Notes under the pieces: generated by a model
The model's database searches: none
What the model was told of the DNA's origin: nothing
The model's input: only the letters and a program-made list of their open reading frames with translations
Position numbers and translations under genes: made by a program
NCBI RefSeq assembly: GCF_031348265.1
Contig: NZ_CP133771.1
Span: forward strand, 7,936,001 to 8,000,000
From: Streptomyces collinus
GTDB lineage: Bacteria; Actinomycetota; Actinomycetes; Streptomycetales; Streptomycetaceae
Direction: 5' to 3'
DNA length: 64,000 nucleotides
Shown here: one piece after another, positions 1 to 8,122 of the stretch
Position numbering within the stretch: the stretch's first letter is position 1
Layout: the number at the start of each line of letters is the position of its first letter

Positions 1-66
1 CGGGCGTCAGGCGCAGCAGGACCGGCGCGTACGTCCCGAGGGTGACCGACACATAAGGAGTGCGCG

Positions 67-240
67 GTGACACCGGAGAAGACGAATCGCGATCAGCGCC
101 CCAAGGAACGCGGCGAGCGCGCCGGCCGACGGGTCGACGAGCTCGGCAGCCTCGACGTGTGGGCCCGTTCGGCCCCGATCCGCCTCGCGGGCTACGAGGA
201 CGACCTCGCGGAGCCCCACATCCTGCCCAGCGTCGACTGA
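67..240 (+). CDS. Small hypothetical protein, 57 aa
   Basis: A short reading frame begins with GTG, six bases after a clear AAGGAG ribosome site at 55-60, and ends with TGA at 238-240. The product is highly charged in its first half (many Arg, Glu, Asp) and then carries LDVWARSAPIRLAGYEDD and ends EPHILPSVD. No membrane segment, cysteine or known domain is visible. A TGA at 43-45 in the same strand could end an upstream gene that lies off the left edge, so this may be the second gene of an operon. I do not recognise the family. The good ribosome site and normal codon use support translation; a peptide-precursor role is conceivable but unproven. Confidence 0.6.
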   Translation: MTPEKTNRDQRPKERGERAGRRVDELGSLDVWARSAPIRLAGYEDDLAEPHILPSVD

Positions 241-294
241 GCGGGCAGCCCCCACCGCAATCGCCGAGAGCATGGGCGTGCCAGACTCGCACCC

Positions 295-777
295 ATGCTG
301 ATCAGGGAAGCAACGGCTGACGACTGGCCTCGCATCTGGCCGTTCTGGCACCGCATCGTCGCCGCGGGCGAGACCTACGCATGGGACCCGGGTACCTCCG
401 AGGAGGAGGCCCGGGTCCTGTGGATGAACCCGGCGAAGCGCGTCTACGTCGTCGAGGACGACAGCGGTGCAGTCGTCGCCTCCGCCTACCTCGCCCCCAA
501 CTACGGTGGCCCGGCCGCCCGCATCGCCAACGCCGGCTTCATGGTCGACCCGGACCGGGGCGGCCGGGGCTACGGACGCGCCCTGGCCGGCCACCTCCTG
601 ACCGAGGCCCGGGCCGCCGGCTACCGGGGCATGGTGTTCAACGCCGTCGTCGAGACCAACCCGGCCGTGAAGCTGTGGACGTCCCTCGGCTTCGCGGTCC
701 TGGGCACGGTCCCCGACGCCTTCGACCACCCCCGGCACGGCCCGGTGGGGCTGCACATCATGTACCGGGCGCTGTAG
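295..777 (+). CDS. GNAT-family N-acetyltransferase
   Basis: The 160-residue protein is the usual length for a single GNAT domain, which transfers an acyl group from acetyl-CoA to an amine. The acyl-CoA binding motif A is visible at about residues 84-96 as DRGGRGYGRALAG (R-x-x-G-x-G/A pattern), followed by a helix and the NPAVKLWTSLGF segment typical of motif B. The opening MLIREATADDWPRIW is the standard first strand and helix. The ATG start begins the domain directly. It is transcribed toward the convergent VOC gene and has no obvious partner. The substrate cannot be told from sequence. Confidence 0.85.
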   Translation: MLIREATADDWPRIWPFWHRIVAAGETYAWDPGTSEEEARVLWMNPAKRVYVVEDDSGAVVASAYLAPNYGGPAARIANAGFMVDPDRGGRGYGRALAGHLLTEARAAGYRGMVFNAVVETNPAVKLWTSLGFAVLGTVPDAFDHPRHGPVGLHIMYRAL

Positions 778-796
778 GACACCGGAGGGCCGGCCG

Positions 797-1210
797 TCAG
801 GGCCGGGCGTACGGACGGGTCATGATCTCCATGTTGTGGCCGTCCGGGTCGTCGAAGTAGGCGCCGCGACCCCCGAAGAGGTCGTTGACCCGGCCCGGGG
901 CTGTGTGGCTCGGATCGGCGTAGTAGGTGACGCCGATCGTCTCCAGCCGGGCGATCATGGCGTCGAACTGCTCCTCGGGCACGAGGAACGCGTAGTGCTG
1001 CGGCTGGATGGGCTCGTCGCGCTTCTCGTAGTAGTCGAGGGTCACGCCGTTGCCCAGGTCCACGGGCAGGAACGGGCCGAAGGGGGCGCCGACCTCCAGA
1101 CCGAGGACGGCCGCCAGGAACTCGGCGGACAACCGGCGGTCCGAGGCGTAGACGGCGGTGTGGTCGAGGCGGGCGACGGTGGCGGGCAGGGCAGGCTGAG
1201 CGGGGGACAT
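797..1210 (-). CDS. VOC (glyoxalase/bleomycin resistance) family protein
   Basis: The 137-residue protein has the two-beta-alpha-beta-beta-beta plan of the vicinal oxygen chelate fold: LDHTAVYASDRRLSAEFL near residue 15, a central QHYAFLV strand, and the ending AYFDDPDGHNMEIM. That last stretch (F-x-D-P-D-G-H-x-x-E) is the classic C-terminal signature with the metal-ligand Glu, and His 17 and His in PQHYAF are other possible ligands. Members include lyases, dioxygenases and drug-binding proteins, so the reaction is open. Start is the ATG at 1208-1210. The gene is convergent with the GNAT gene and upstream DNA (1211-1419) is probably its promoter region. Confidence 0.85.
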   Translation of the reverse strand: MSPAQPALPATVARLDHTAVYASDRRLSAEFLAAVLGLEVGAPFGPFLPVDLGNGVTLDYYEKRDEPIQPQHYAFLVPEEQFDAMIARLETIGVTYYADPSHTAPGRVNDLFGGRGAYFDDPDGHNMEIMTRPYARP

Positions 1211-1419
1211 GAGTGGGTTCGTCTCCGAGTCGTGTGAAATCCGTGGTGAAGCGCCGCTGAGGCGCCAGGGGATGAGGACACGGAGACGAGAGGCGGGGCT
1301 CGTGCCCTCTCCGGCTCTCGGACGGATCCGGGCGGGGTCACCCCCGCCGCGCTCACGCCGAGGCCGGGCGCCTCACTCGTGCATGGCCTACGGCCGACCC
1401 GGCAGTCACCCGGCCGACC

Positions 1420-2760
1420 TTAGTCCATCGGCGCCGTGCGCTGCCACGGATTACGTTCCTCCAGCCGGCCCGCCAGGTCGAGGAGTTGGGACTCCGAGCC
1501 GGGCCGTCCCACCAGCTGTACGGCGCAGGGGGCACCGGAGGGGAGAGTTCCGCAGGGGACCGCCATGGCCGGCCAGCCGGTCAGGTTCCACGGGGGCGTC
1601 AGGGGCGAGTAGTTCGTGTTGGCCACCAGGTTGCTCAGCCAGCCCCGCTCGTGCCAGGGCCCGGCCTTGGGGGAGCGGCGTGCCAGCGCCGGGGTGAGCA
1701 GCACGTCGTACTCGGTGAAGAACGGCTCCAGCCGTTCCCGGAGCTTCTGACGGCTCGCCCCGGAGCGCACGGCGGCGATGAAGGGGCGGCCGATTCGCGC
1801 GTGGACGCGGGTGCGCCGTGTCAGCAGACGGGGGTCGAGGGGCTGGGCGTCCGCGGCCGTGCCCGCCGTCCAGTGGATCAGCGAGGTCGTGGCGAGGGAC
1901 ACCGGGTAGGGCGGGTCGGCGCGCCGGACCTGGTACCCCGACCGCATCAACAGCCCGGCCGCGTCCCGGGCGGCCGCCGCGTACGGGCGGCTGACGGTGA
2001 CGCCGGCCAGCGGGCTGCGCAGCGACACCGCGACCCGGAGCGTGCCGGGCTCGGAACGGGGTGCGGGCGCGGTACCGGAGAGGACCGAGAGCATCAGGCG
2101 GACGTCCTCGACGGTCGTCGCGAGGGGTCCGTGCTCGGCCATGCCGAACCAGTTGCTGCCCGAGCCCGTCGGTACCACCCCCCGGCCCGGCTTGATGGTG
2201 AGCAGGCCGCAGTTGGCGGCCGGTATGCGCAGGGAACCCATGCCGTCGTTGCCGAGGGCGACCGGCACCATCCCGGCGGCGACGGCGGCCGCGCTGCCCC
2301 CCGACGAACCGCCCGCGGAACGCGCCGGGTCCCAGGGGTTGCGGGCGATGCCCAGCACGCCGTCCGTCGTGCCGAAGACGCACAGCTCGGGCACGTGCGT
2401 CAGCCCCACGACCACCGCGCCCGCCGCCCGCAGCCGGGCCACCGTCACATGGTCCTGTGCGGCCGGGGTCTCCGGTGTCGCCGCCGAGCCGATGCGGGTG
2501 GACTCGCCGCGTACCGCGAGGTTGTCCTTGACGGCCACGGGCACCCCGGCCAGCGGCAGTTCGGCGAAGTCGCCGCGGGCCGCCACCTCGTCGGCCTCGG
2601 CCAGGGCCGCCTCGGCACGCACCACGCGGAAGGCGCCCACACGGCCGTCGAGCCGCTCGATCCGGGCGAGGTGCTCGGCGACCACCTCGCGGGGCGTGAC
2701 CCGCTTCTCGCGGACGGCGGCGGATATCTCGGCGGCGGTGCGGCCGGCCCAGGTGGTCAC
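1420..2760 (-). CDS. Amidase (amidase signature family)
   Basis: This 446-residue protein is a typical amidase-signature enzyme, which hydrolyses amide bonds with a Ser-cisSer-Lys triad. The catalytic Lys lies in VAVKDNLAVRG near residue 77, and the glycine/serine-rich signature SAGGSSGGSAAAVAAGMVP near residue 150 supplies the two serines. LGNDGMGSLRIPAANCG follows, where family members usually have a GSDTGGSIRIPA-like stretch, so the loop is slightly altered (GNDGMGS). The start is a GTG. No signal peptide is seen, so it is cytoplasmic. It stands alone between the VOC gene and a secreted hydrolase. The substrate is unknown; GatA is unlikely because no gatB or gatC is nearby. Confidence 0.85.
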   Translation of the reverse strand: MTTWAGRTAAEISAAVREKRVTPREVVAEHLARIERLDGRVGAFRVVRAEAALAEADEVAARGDFAELPLAGVPVAVKDNLAVRGESTRIGSAATPETPAAQDHVTVARLRAAGAVVVGLTHVPELCVFGTTDGVLGIARNPWDPARSAGGSSGGSAAAVAAGMVPVALGNDGMGSLRIPAANCGLLTIKPGRGVVPTGSGSNWFGMAEHGPLATTVEDVRLMLSVLSGTAPAPRSEPGTLRVAVSLRSPLAGVTVSRPYAAAARDAAGLLMRSGYQVRRADPPYPVSLATTSLIHWTAGTAADAQPLDPRLLTRRTRVHARIGRPFIAAVRSGASRQKLRERLEPFFTEYDVLLTPALARRSPKAGPWHERGWLSNLVANTNYSPLTPPWNLTGWPAMAVPCGTLPSGAPCAVQLVGRPGSESQLLDLAGRLEERNPWQRTAPMD

Positions 2761-2901
2761 AGCGGCTCCTCGAAGGGGAATACGGGGACTTACTGACGAG
2801 TACGTAGGGAGAACTCTGCACCCGGGCAGGAGCGCGCGTCGAGGCCGCCGGCCGGTTCGATACCGGATCAGTGCCGTGGACCCTGGGCCTGATGTGGCCG
2901 C

Positions 2902-3960
2902 TCAGCGCAGATGGCGCGCGAAGAAGGCCTCGGTGACGTCCATCTCGGCCGCCCACCGCTGCCCGAACGTGTGGCCCTCGCCGGGCACCGTGCGGAGTTC
3001 GACGTCCTTGCCGGCCTCCCCGAACACGGCTGCGACCTCCCGCGACCAGGCGATCGGGCAGGTGTCGTCCGCGGTGCCGTGCTGGATCAGCAGGGGTTCG
3101 CCGACGCGGTCGGCGTAGGTCAGGGGTGAGACGCCGCGCCAGAACGCCGGGTCCTCCTCGGGTGTGCCGTGCTTCTCCTCGGTCTCGGCGACGAGGGGGT
3201 CGCCGTCGGGCCGCTGGAAGTGGTCGATGTTCTCCTGCGGCCGGGCGCTCACCGGCGCGTAGACGACCGCCGCGTCGAACAGACCGGGCGCCACGACCAG
3301 GGTGTTGTACACGACCCCGCCGCCCATCGACCGGCCGAACAGGCCGATCCGGTCGCCGTCGATCTCGGGGCGGCCGGAGTTCCGCAGGGCCAGGGCGGCG
3401 CCGATGACGTCCTCCGTGTAACCGAGCCGCAGATTCACGTCGTTGTCCGGGTCCTCGTCGGAGCGGGCGTGGTTGCGGTAGTCGGTGTGCAGGACGACAT
3501 GGCCGGCGCGGGCCAGTCGGTCCTGCTCGCGCGGCATGCCCTGGCCGCTGAAGTAGACGTCCGGGTCGATGTATCCGTGCGCCAGCACCAGCGCCGGGAA
3601 GGGGCCCTTGCCCTCGGGGATGTTCATGATCCCGGAGATGGTCAGGCCGTTCGCCTCGTAGGTCACGGCGTAGCGGGTGTAGGCGGAGTTCCGGTCGAGC
3701 ACGTCGCCGAGACGCAGCCCCGAGCCGGTGTGCTCGCGCTGCATCAACGCCGGGAGGGAGACGGGGTCGACAGGGCCGGGCGTGGGCGTGGCCGTGGCGC
3801 GGGGGCTCTCACCGGCGGTCCGGGCCGACGCCGGGGAGGCCGCGGGGACGGCCGGCGCCGGGGAGGCCGAGGGCGCGCCGTCCTCCGTACCGCCGGTGCA
3901 GCCCGTCGCGACGGCCAGCAGCAGTCCGGCGGCCGCGCAGGCGGTGCCCCGGAGCCGCAT
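2902..3960 (-). CDS. Lipoprotein alpha/beta hydrolase (dienelactone hydrolase / S9-like)
   Basis: The 352-residue protein opens with MRLRGTACAAAGLLLAVATG followed by Cys, a lipoprotein signal with a slightly unusual box (A-T-G-C). A Ser/Pro/Ala/Thr-rich linker follows to about residue 65. The hydrolase domain shows the oxyanion strand ALVLAHGYID, the nucleophile elbow GLFGRSMGGG (Ser near 210), an acidic residue in HGTADDTCP and the catalytic His in GEGHTFGQ near the end. These fit a prolyl-oligopeptidase or dienelactone-hydrolase type enzyme displayed on the outer face of the membrane. Substrate (ester or peptide) is not predictable. It is divergent from the AhpD-like gene, with a shared intergenic region of about 230 bp. 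Confidence 0.85.
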   Translation of the reverse strand: MRLRGTACAAAGLLLAVATGCTGGTEDGAPSASPAPAVPAASPASARTAGESPRATATPTPGPVDPVSLPALMQREHTGSGLRLGDVLDRNSAYTRYAVTYEANGLTISGIMNIPEGKGPFPALVLAHGYIDPDVYFSGQGMPREQDRLARAGHVVLHTDYRNHARSDEDPDNDVNLRLGYTEDVIGAALALRNSGRPEIDGDRIGLFGRSMGGGVVYNTLVVAPGLFDAAVVYAPVSARPQENIDHFQRPDGDPLVAETEEKHGTPEEDPAFWRGVSPLTYADRVGEPLLIQHGTADDTCPIAWSREVAAVFGEAGKDVELRTVPGEGHTFGQRWAAEMDVTEAFFARHLR

Positions 3961-4187
3961 ACGGTCCAGTGTGACCCCGACGCGTGCGGGAGGGTAGGTA
4001 CCGCCCGAGCCGGCCCTGCGCCGCCCCCGTGCCGCCCCGCTCGATCAGTCCCGGCACGGGCAGGGAGGGCAGGTCCGGCCTGGTGCGGGAGGCCGCGCGA
4101 GACGCAGGTCACATTCGTCCATGTCACATCGTGATGAGCCGCCGCCTCATAGGGGTGTACGCACCGACAACGGCAGAGGAGCTCACC

Positions 4188-4661
4188 ATGAGCGCACGAC
4201 TGGACGTCTTCGCCATCCCCAGCGCGAGCAAGCTCATCAAGCAGTTCTCCTCCCTGGGGCGGCTGGTCGTGGAGTCACCGCTGCCGGCCGCCACCCGGGA
4301 ACTGGTCTCGCTGCGGGTGAGCCAGATCAACGGATGCGCGGTCTGCATCGACATGCACACCAAGGAGGCCACCGCCGCGGGCGAGAGCGCCGTACGGCTC
4401 CACCTGGTCGCGGCGTGGCGGGAGGCGACGGTCTTCACCGACGCCGAGCGCGCCGCGCTGGAGCTGGCCGAGCAGGGGACCCGGATCGCGGACGGCGCCG
4501 GCGGGGTCCCGGACGAGGTGTGGGAGCGGGCCGCCAAGCACTACGACGAGGAGCAGCTCACGGCGCTGGTCACCCTCATCGCCTTCATGAACACCGCCAA
4601 CCGGCTGAACGTCATGCTGGAGCAGCCGGCCGGCGACTACCAGCCCGGGCAGTTCAAGTAA
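4188..4661 (+). CDS. Carboxymuconolactone decarboxylase / AhpD-like protein
   Basis: The 157-residue protein carries the AhpD signature QINGCAVCIDMHTKEA at residues 47-62: a CxxC redox pair (Cys50, Cys53) followed by His57. This family includes thiol-dependent peroxidase partners and small-molecule decarboxylases; a redox role is favoured because both cysteines are present. The chosen ATG follows a GAGGAG ribosome site at about 4177-4182; longer in-frame starts upstream cross the intergenic region and lack such a site. It lies alone, divergent from the hydrolase gene and convergent with the GntR regulator. Probably cytoplasmic. Confidence 0.85.
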   Translation: MSARLDVFAIPSASKLIKQFSSLGRLVVESPLPAATRELVSLRVSQINGCAVCIDMHTKEATAAGESAVRLHLVAAWREATVFTDAERAALELAEQGTRIADGAGGVPDEVWERAAKHYDEEQLTALVTLIAFMNTANRLNVMLEQPAGDYQPGQFK

Positions 4662-4689
4662 CCGAAGCGCACCGGGCCCTGGGCGTCGC

Positions 4690-5394
4690 CTAGGGCCCGA
4701 GCTGCGCCCGCAGCCACTCCTCCACCTCACCCACGTGCGCGGCCGCCGCCGCGCGGGCCGCCTCCGGGTCACGGGCCGCCAGGGCGCGGTGGATCGCCGC
4801 GTGCTCGCGGCGGGTGCGGGCGAAGGCGCCCTCCTCCTGGTAGCCGCGCCAGACGCGGGCGCGGAACGTCCGGGACGACAGGCCCTCCAGGATCGCGGCC
4901 ATGGTCTCGTTGCCCGCGGCCGCCGCGATCTCCCGGTGGAAGGCCAGGTCGTGGGCGAGGATCTCCTCCGGATCGTCCGTGGCGTTCATCGCCGTCAGGT
5001 GCTTCTCCACCTCGGCCAGCTGGTCCGCGGTGATCCGCGCGGCGGCCAGCGCCGTCGCCGTCGACTCCAGGACCCTCCGGATCTCCAGCAGCTCGACCAG
5101 TTGCGGGCCGCGCGACAGGTCCGCCACGACACCGAAGGTCTCCAGCAGATCGCCGGCCTCCAGCCGGGTGACGTAGATGCCCGAGCCGTGCCGGGCTTCC
5201 AGCACACCCATCACTGTGAGCGCTCGGATCGCCTCCCTCATCGAGCTGCGGGAGATGCCGAGCTGGACCGCCAGATCGCGTTCGGTGGGCAGCCGCTGAC
5301 CCGGCTCCAGCCGGCCCTCGCCGATCATCGCCTTGATCCGCTCGATGGCGCGCTGCGTCACGGTGCCCTTCTGCGGGGCTGACTCGTCGTCCAC
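4690..5394 (-). CDS. GntR-family regulator, FadR/FCD type
   Basis: The 234-residue protein has an N-terminal GntR winged helix (about 13-77), with LPTERDLAVQLGISRSSMRE as the helix-turn-helix, and a C-terminal all-helical FCD ligand domain. The FCD metal-site residues are visible: the D and H of LAHDLAFHREIAAAAGNE, and later histidines in HAAIHRALAA and AAAHVGE. It starts with GTG five bases after a strong GGAGGAG. It is divergent from the sugar-uptake operon and a TGGT-N3-ACCA palindrome lies between them, so it most likely represses that operon and is released by a pathway intermediate such as an acid sugar. That ligand is inferred, not seen. Confidence 0.88.
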   Translation of the reverse strand: MDDESAPQKGTVTQRAIERIKAMIGEGRLEPGQRLPTERDLAVQLGISRSSMREAIRALTVMGVLEARHGSGIYVTRLEAGDLLETFGVVADLSRGPQLVELLEIRRVLESTATALAAARITADQLAEVEKHLTAMNATDDPEEILAHDLAFHREIAAAAGNETMAAILEGLSSRTFRARVWRGYQEEGAFARTRREHAAIHRALAARDPEAARAAAAAHVGEVEEWLRAQLGP

Positions 5395-5439
5395 GCCACT
5401 CCTCCGATCACAGCGCTCCGGCGCAGTCTAACCAGCGGA

Positions 5440-5452
5440 GTGGTCGGACCAC
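5440..5452. promoter_or_regulatory. Probable GntR operator palindrome
   Basis: GTGGTCGGACCAC is a perfect inverted repeat (six-base arms around one G). Its core matches the TNGTNNNACNA pattern of FadR-type GntR operators. It sits between the divergent gntR gene and the substrate-binding-protein gene, 110 bases before the latter's start. A looser half-like site, ATTGGTCTGAT, lies at 5503-5513. Confidence 0.6.
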
Positions 5453-5561
5453 TATGGGTCCGGGGCGGGGAAAGTCGTCACCAAGGGGTGTTATGGCGCG
5501 GGATTGGTCTGATAAGTATGCGGGCATCTGCTGGAAGACCGGTCGATGGGAGCCCCCTGAG

Positions 5562-6635
5562 ATGCCCGGAAGCACAGTGCGGAAGCGGAACACGTCCCGG
5601 ATGCTCGGCGCGGTGGCCCTGGCCGCCGGAGCGTCCTTGGTGCTCGCCGCGTGCGGCAGCACCAAGGACACCGGAGCCTCAGGGGCCGGAGGCGGTGACG
5701 GCACCGGCAAGGTCGGGGTGGTGCTGCCCCTGCTGACCTCGCCGTTCTGGCAGTCGTACAACGACTACGTGCCGAAGATGGCGAAGTCCGAGGGCGTGGA
5801 CGCGATGAAGACCGTCAACTCCAACAGCGACCCCTCGCAACAGATCACCGACATCAACAACCAGCTCAACCAGGGCGTCAAGGGCCTGGTCGTCGCCCCG
5901 CTGGACAGCGCCGCCATCGAGGCCGGTCTCGACCAGGCCGAACGCAAGGGCGTGCCGGTCGTCGCCGTGGACGTGGCGCCCGACAAGGGCAAGGTCGCCA
6001 TGGTGGTCCGGGCGAACAACGTGGCGTACGGCGAGAAGGCCTGCCGGTACCTCGGCGAGCACATCACCTCCGGCAAGGTCGTGCAGATCATGGGCGACCT
6101 CGCCTCGGTCAACGGACGCGACCGCTCCGAGGCGTTCCGCGCCTGCGTGAAGAAGAACTTCCCGAAGCTGAAGGTCCTGGAGATCCCCGCCAAGTGGGAG
6201 TCCGACACGGCGGCCTCCAAGCTCGACACCCTCCTCAACGCCAACCCCGACATCAAGGGCATCTACCTGCAGGCGGGCGGCGTCTACCTCGCCCCGACGC
6301 TCCAGACCCTCAAGTCCAAGGGCATGCTGAAGAAGGCCGGGCAGCAGGGCCACATCGCCATCGTCTCCAACGACGGCATCCCGCAGGAGTTCGACGCGAT
6401 CCGCAAGGGCGAGATCGACGCGACCGTCTCCCAGCCCGCCGACGCCTATGCCAAGTACGGCATGTACTACATCAAGGCGGCGATGCAGGGGAAGCAGTTC
6501 AAGCCGGGCCCGACGGACCACGACTCGACCATCGTCAAGCTGCCCAGCGGCATCCTGGAGGACCAGCTGCCCGCCCCGCTGGTCACCAAGGACAACGTCG
6601 ACGACCCCGGGCTGTGGGGCAACACGGTCGAATGA
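5562..6635 (+). CDS. Sugar ABC transporter substrate-binding lipoprotein
   Basis: The 357-residue protein is an RbsB-like periplasmic-binding-protein type 1 domain that captures a monosaccharide outside the cell. The lipoprotein signal ends in SLVLAAC (lipobox LAAC, Cys about residue 31), followed by a Gly/Ser/Thr linker. The mature domain starts GKVGVVLPLLTSPFWQSY and shows NQLNQGVKGLVVAPLDSAAIE and YLQAGGVYLAPT, the two-lobe pattern of this family. I chose the ATG at 5562 because GGGAG lies 9 bases upstream; a longer in-frame reading adds a stretch unlike a signal. Its stop overlaps the start of the ATPase gene (ATGA). The operon's enzymes suggest L-fucose or a similar 6-deoxy sugar as ligand. 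Confidence 0.88.
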   Translation: MPGSTVRKRNTSRMLGAVALAAGASLVLAACGSTKDTGASGAGGGDGTGKVGVVLPLLTSPFWQSYNDYVPKMAKSEGVDAMKTVNSNSDPSQQITDINNQLNQGVKGLVVAPLDSAAIEAGLDQAERKGVPVVAVDVAPDKGKVAMVVRANNVAYGEKACRYLGEHITSGKVVQIMGDLASVNGRDRSEAFRACVKKNFPKLKVLEIPAKWESDTAASKLDTLLNANPDIKGIYLQAGGVYLAPTLQTLKSKGMLKKAGQQGHIAIVSNDGIPQEFDAIRKGEIDATVSQPADAYAKYGMYYIKAAMQGKQFKPGPTDHDSTIVKLPSGILEDQLPAPLVTKDNVDDPGLWGNTVE

Positions 6636-8122
6636 GCAGCCCACTTGTCGAGGCACGGGGCGTCGTCAAGCGCTACGGCCCCACCACCGCCCTCGCCGAC
6701 GGCAGGCTCACCGTCCTGCCCGGCGAGTCCCACGCTCTGGTCGGCCGCAACGGCGCGGGCAAGTCGACCCTCGTCCGCATCCTCACCGGCCTCCAGGCGC
6801 CCGACGAGGGCACCGTCCACTTCGACGGCGAGCCCGCGCCCCCGCTCACCGACCGGGACGCCTGGCGCCGCAAGGTCGCCTGCGTCTACCAGCATCCGAC
6901 GGTCGTCCCCGAACTGACCGTCGCCGAGAACCTGTTCATCAACCGGCAGCCCCTGAGGAGGGGTTTCATCAGCTGGCGCCGCCTGAAGTCCGAAGCGGCC
7001 GCCCTCCTCGACACCTGGGACGTGCGCGTCGACCCAGAGGCCCGCACGGCCGGCCTCAAGGTCGAGGACCGGCAGATGGTGGAGATCGCCCGGGCGCTGT
7101 CCTTCGGCGCCCGCTTCATCGTCCTGGACGAACCCACCGCCCAGCTCGACAACCGGGAGATCGAGCGCCTGTTCACCCGCATGCGGGCCCTCCAGGACTC
7201 GGGCGTCACCTTCCTGTTCATCTCCCACCACCTCCAGGAGGTGTACGAGGTCTGCCAGACCGTCACGGTTTTGCGCGACGCCCGCTGGATCACCACCGCG
7301 CCGGTCGCCGACCTCCCGCGCCAGGCGCTGGTGGAGGCCATGGCGGGGGAGACGATCGCCGAGGCGGCCGAGCGGCAGCGGGCCGTCGAGGCGGCGGGCC
7401 CCGTGCTTCTCGACGTCCGCGGCCTGCGTTCGGCGGCCTACGAGAACATCGACCTCACCGTCCGTCGCGGGGAGGTCGTCGGACTCGCCGGGTCGAGCGC
7501 CAGCGGAAAGATCGAGCTGGCCGAGACGTTCACGGGGCTCCACACACCCACCGGTGGGACGGCCCGGCTGGACGGAGCGCCCCTCCCGTTCGGCGACGTC
7601 CGGGGAGCCCTCGAAGCGGGGGTCGGCTTCGTGCCCCGCGACCGGCACGAACAGGGCCTGGTCTTCGGCATGTCCATCGGCGACAACGCCACCCTCAGCG
7701 TCCTGGACCGGCTCGGCCGCTTCGGCTTCGTCGGCACCGACCGCAGGCGCGGTGTCGCAACCAGGCTGATCGAACGGCTCGACATCCACGCCGAGGGCCC
7801 CGAGCAGCCCGTCTCGGACCTGTCGGGCGGCAACGCGCAGAAGGTCGTCATGGCCCGGGCCCTCGCCTCCGACCCACGGCTCCTGGTCCTCGTCAACCCG
7901 ACCGCGGGCGTCGACGTGAAGTCCAAGGAGTCCCTGCTCGCCCGCGTCGACAGCGCCCGCGAGGACGGCACCGCCGTCCTCGTCGTCTCCGACGAACTCG
8001 ACGACCTCAGGCGCTGCGACCGGGTCCTCGTCCTCTTCCACGGCCGTGTCGTCGCCGAACACCGGGCGGGCTGGCGCGACCACGAGCTCATCGCCTCCAT
8101 CGAAGGAGTGGACCATGGCTGA
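6632..8122 (+). CDS. Sugar ABC transporter ATP-binding protein (two NBDs, RbsA/MglA-like)
   Basis: The 496-residue protein has two nucleotide-binding domains in tandem, as in RbsA. NBD1 is complete: Walker A GRNGAGKST (about 38-46), Q-loop VYQHP, and Walker B FIVLDEPTA with the catalytic Glu. NBD2 is degenerate: its P-loop reads GSSASGKIEL and its Walker B reads LLVLVNPTAGVD, so both the usual Asp and Glu are missing, although the LSGGNAQK signature is intact. One active and one structural ATP site is therefore likely. The gene overlaps the preceding binding-protein gene by four bases and the following permease gene by eight, implying coupled translation. Confidence 0.9.
   Translation: MSSPLVEARGVVKRYGPTTALADGRLTVLPGESHALVGRNGAGKSTLVRILTGLQAPDEGTVHFDGEPAPPLTDRDAWRRKVACVYQHPTVVPELTVAENLFINRQPLRRGFISWRRLKSEAAALLDTWDVRVDPEARTAGLKVEDRQMVEIARALSFGARFIVLDEPTAQLDNREIERLFTRMRALQDSGVTFLFISHHLQEVYEVCQTVTVLRDARWITTAPVADLPRQALVEAMAGETIAEAAERQRAVEAAGPVLLDVRGLRSAAYENIDLTVRRGEVVGLAGSSASGKIELAETFTGLHTPTGGTARLDGAPLPFGDVRGALEAGVGFVPRDRHEQGLVFGMSIGDNATLSVLDRLGRFGFVGTDRRRGVATRLIERLDIHAEGPEQPVSDLSGGNAQKVVMARALASDPRLLVLVNPTAGVDVKSKESLLARVDSAREDGTAVLVVSDELDDLRRCDRVLVLFHGRVVAEHRAGWRDHELIASIEGVDHG

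Noticed and set aside
1..45. A possible C-terminal end of an upstream gene (frame ending TGA at 43-45)
   Set aside because: Only 14 codons are visible and composition cannot separate coding from non-coding; mentioned under the first gene only.
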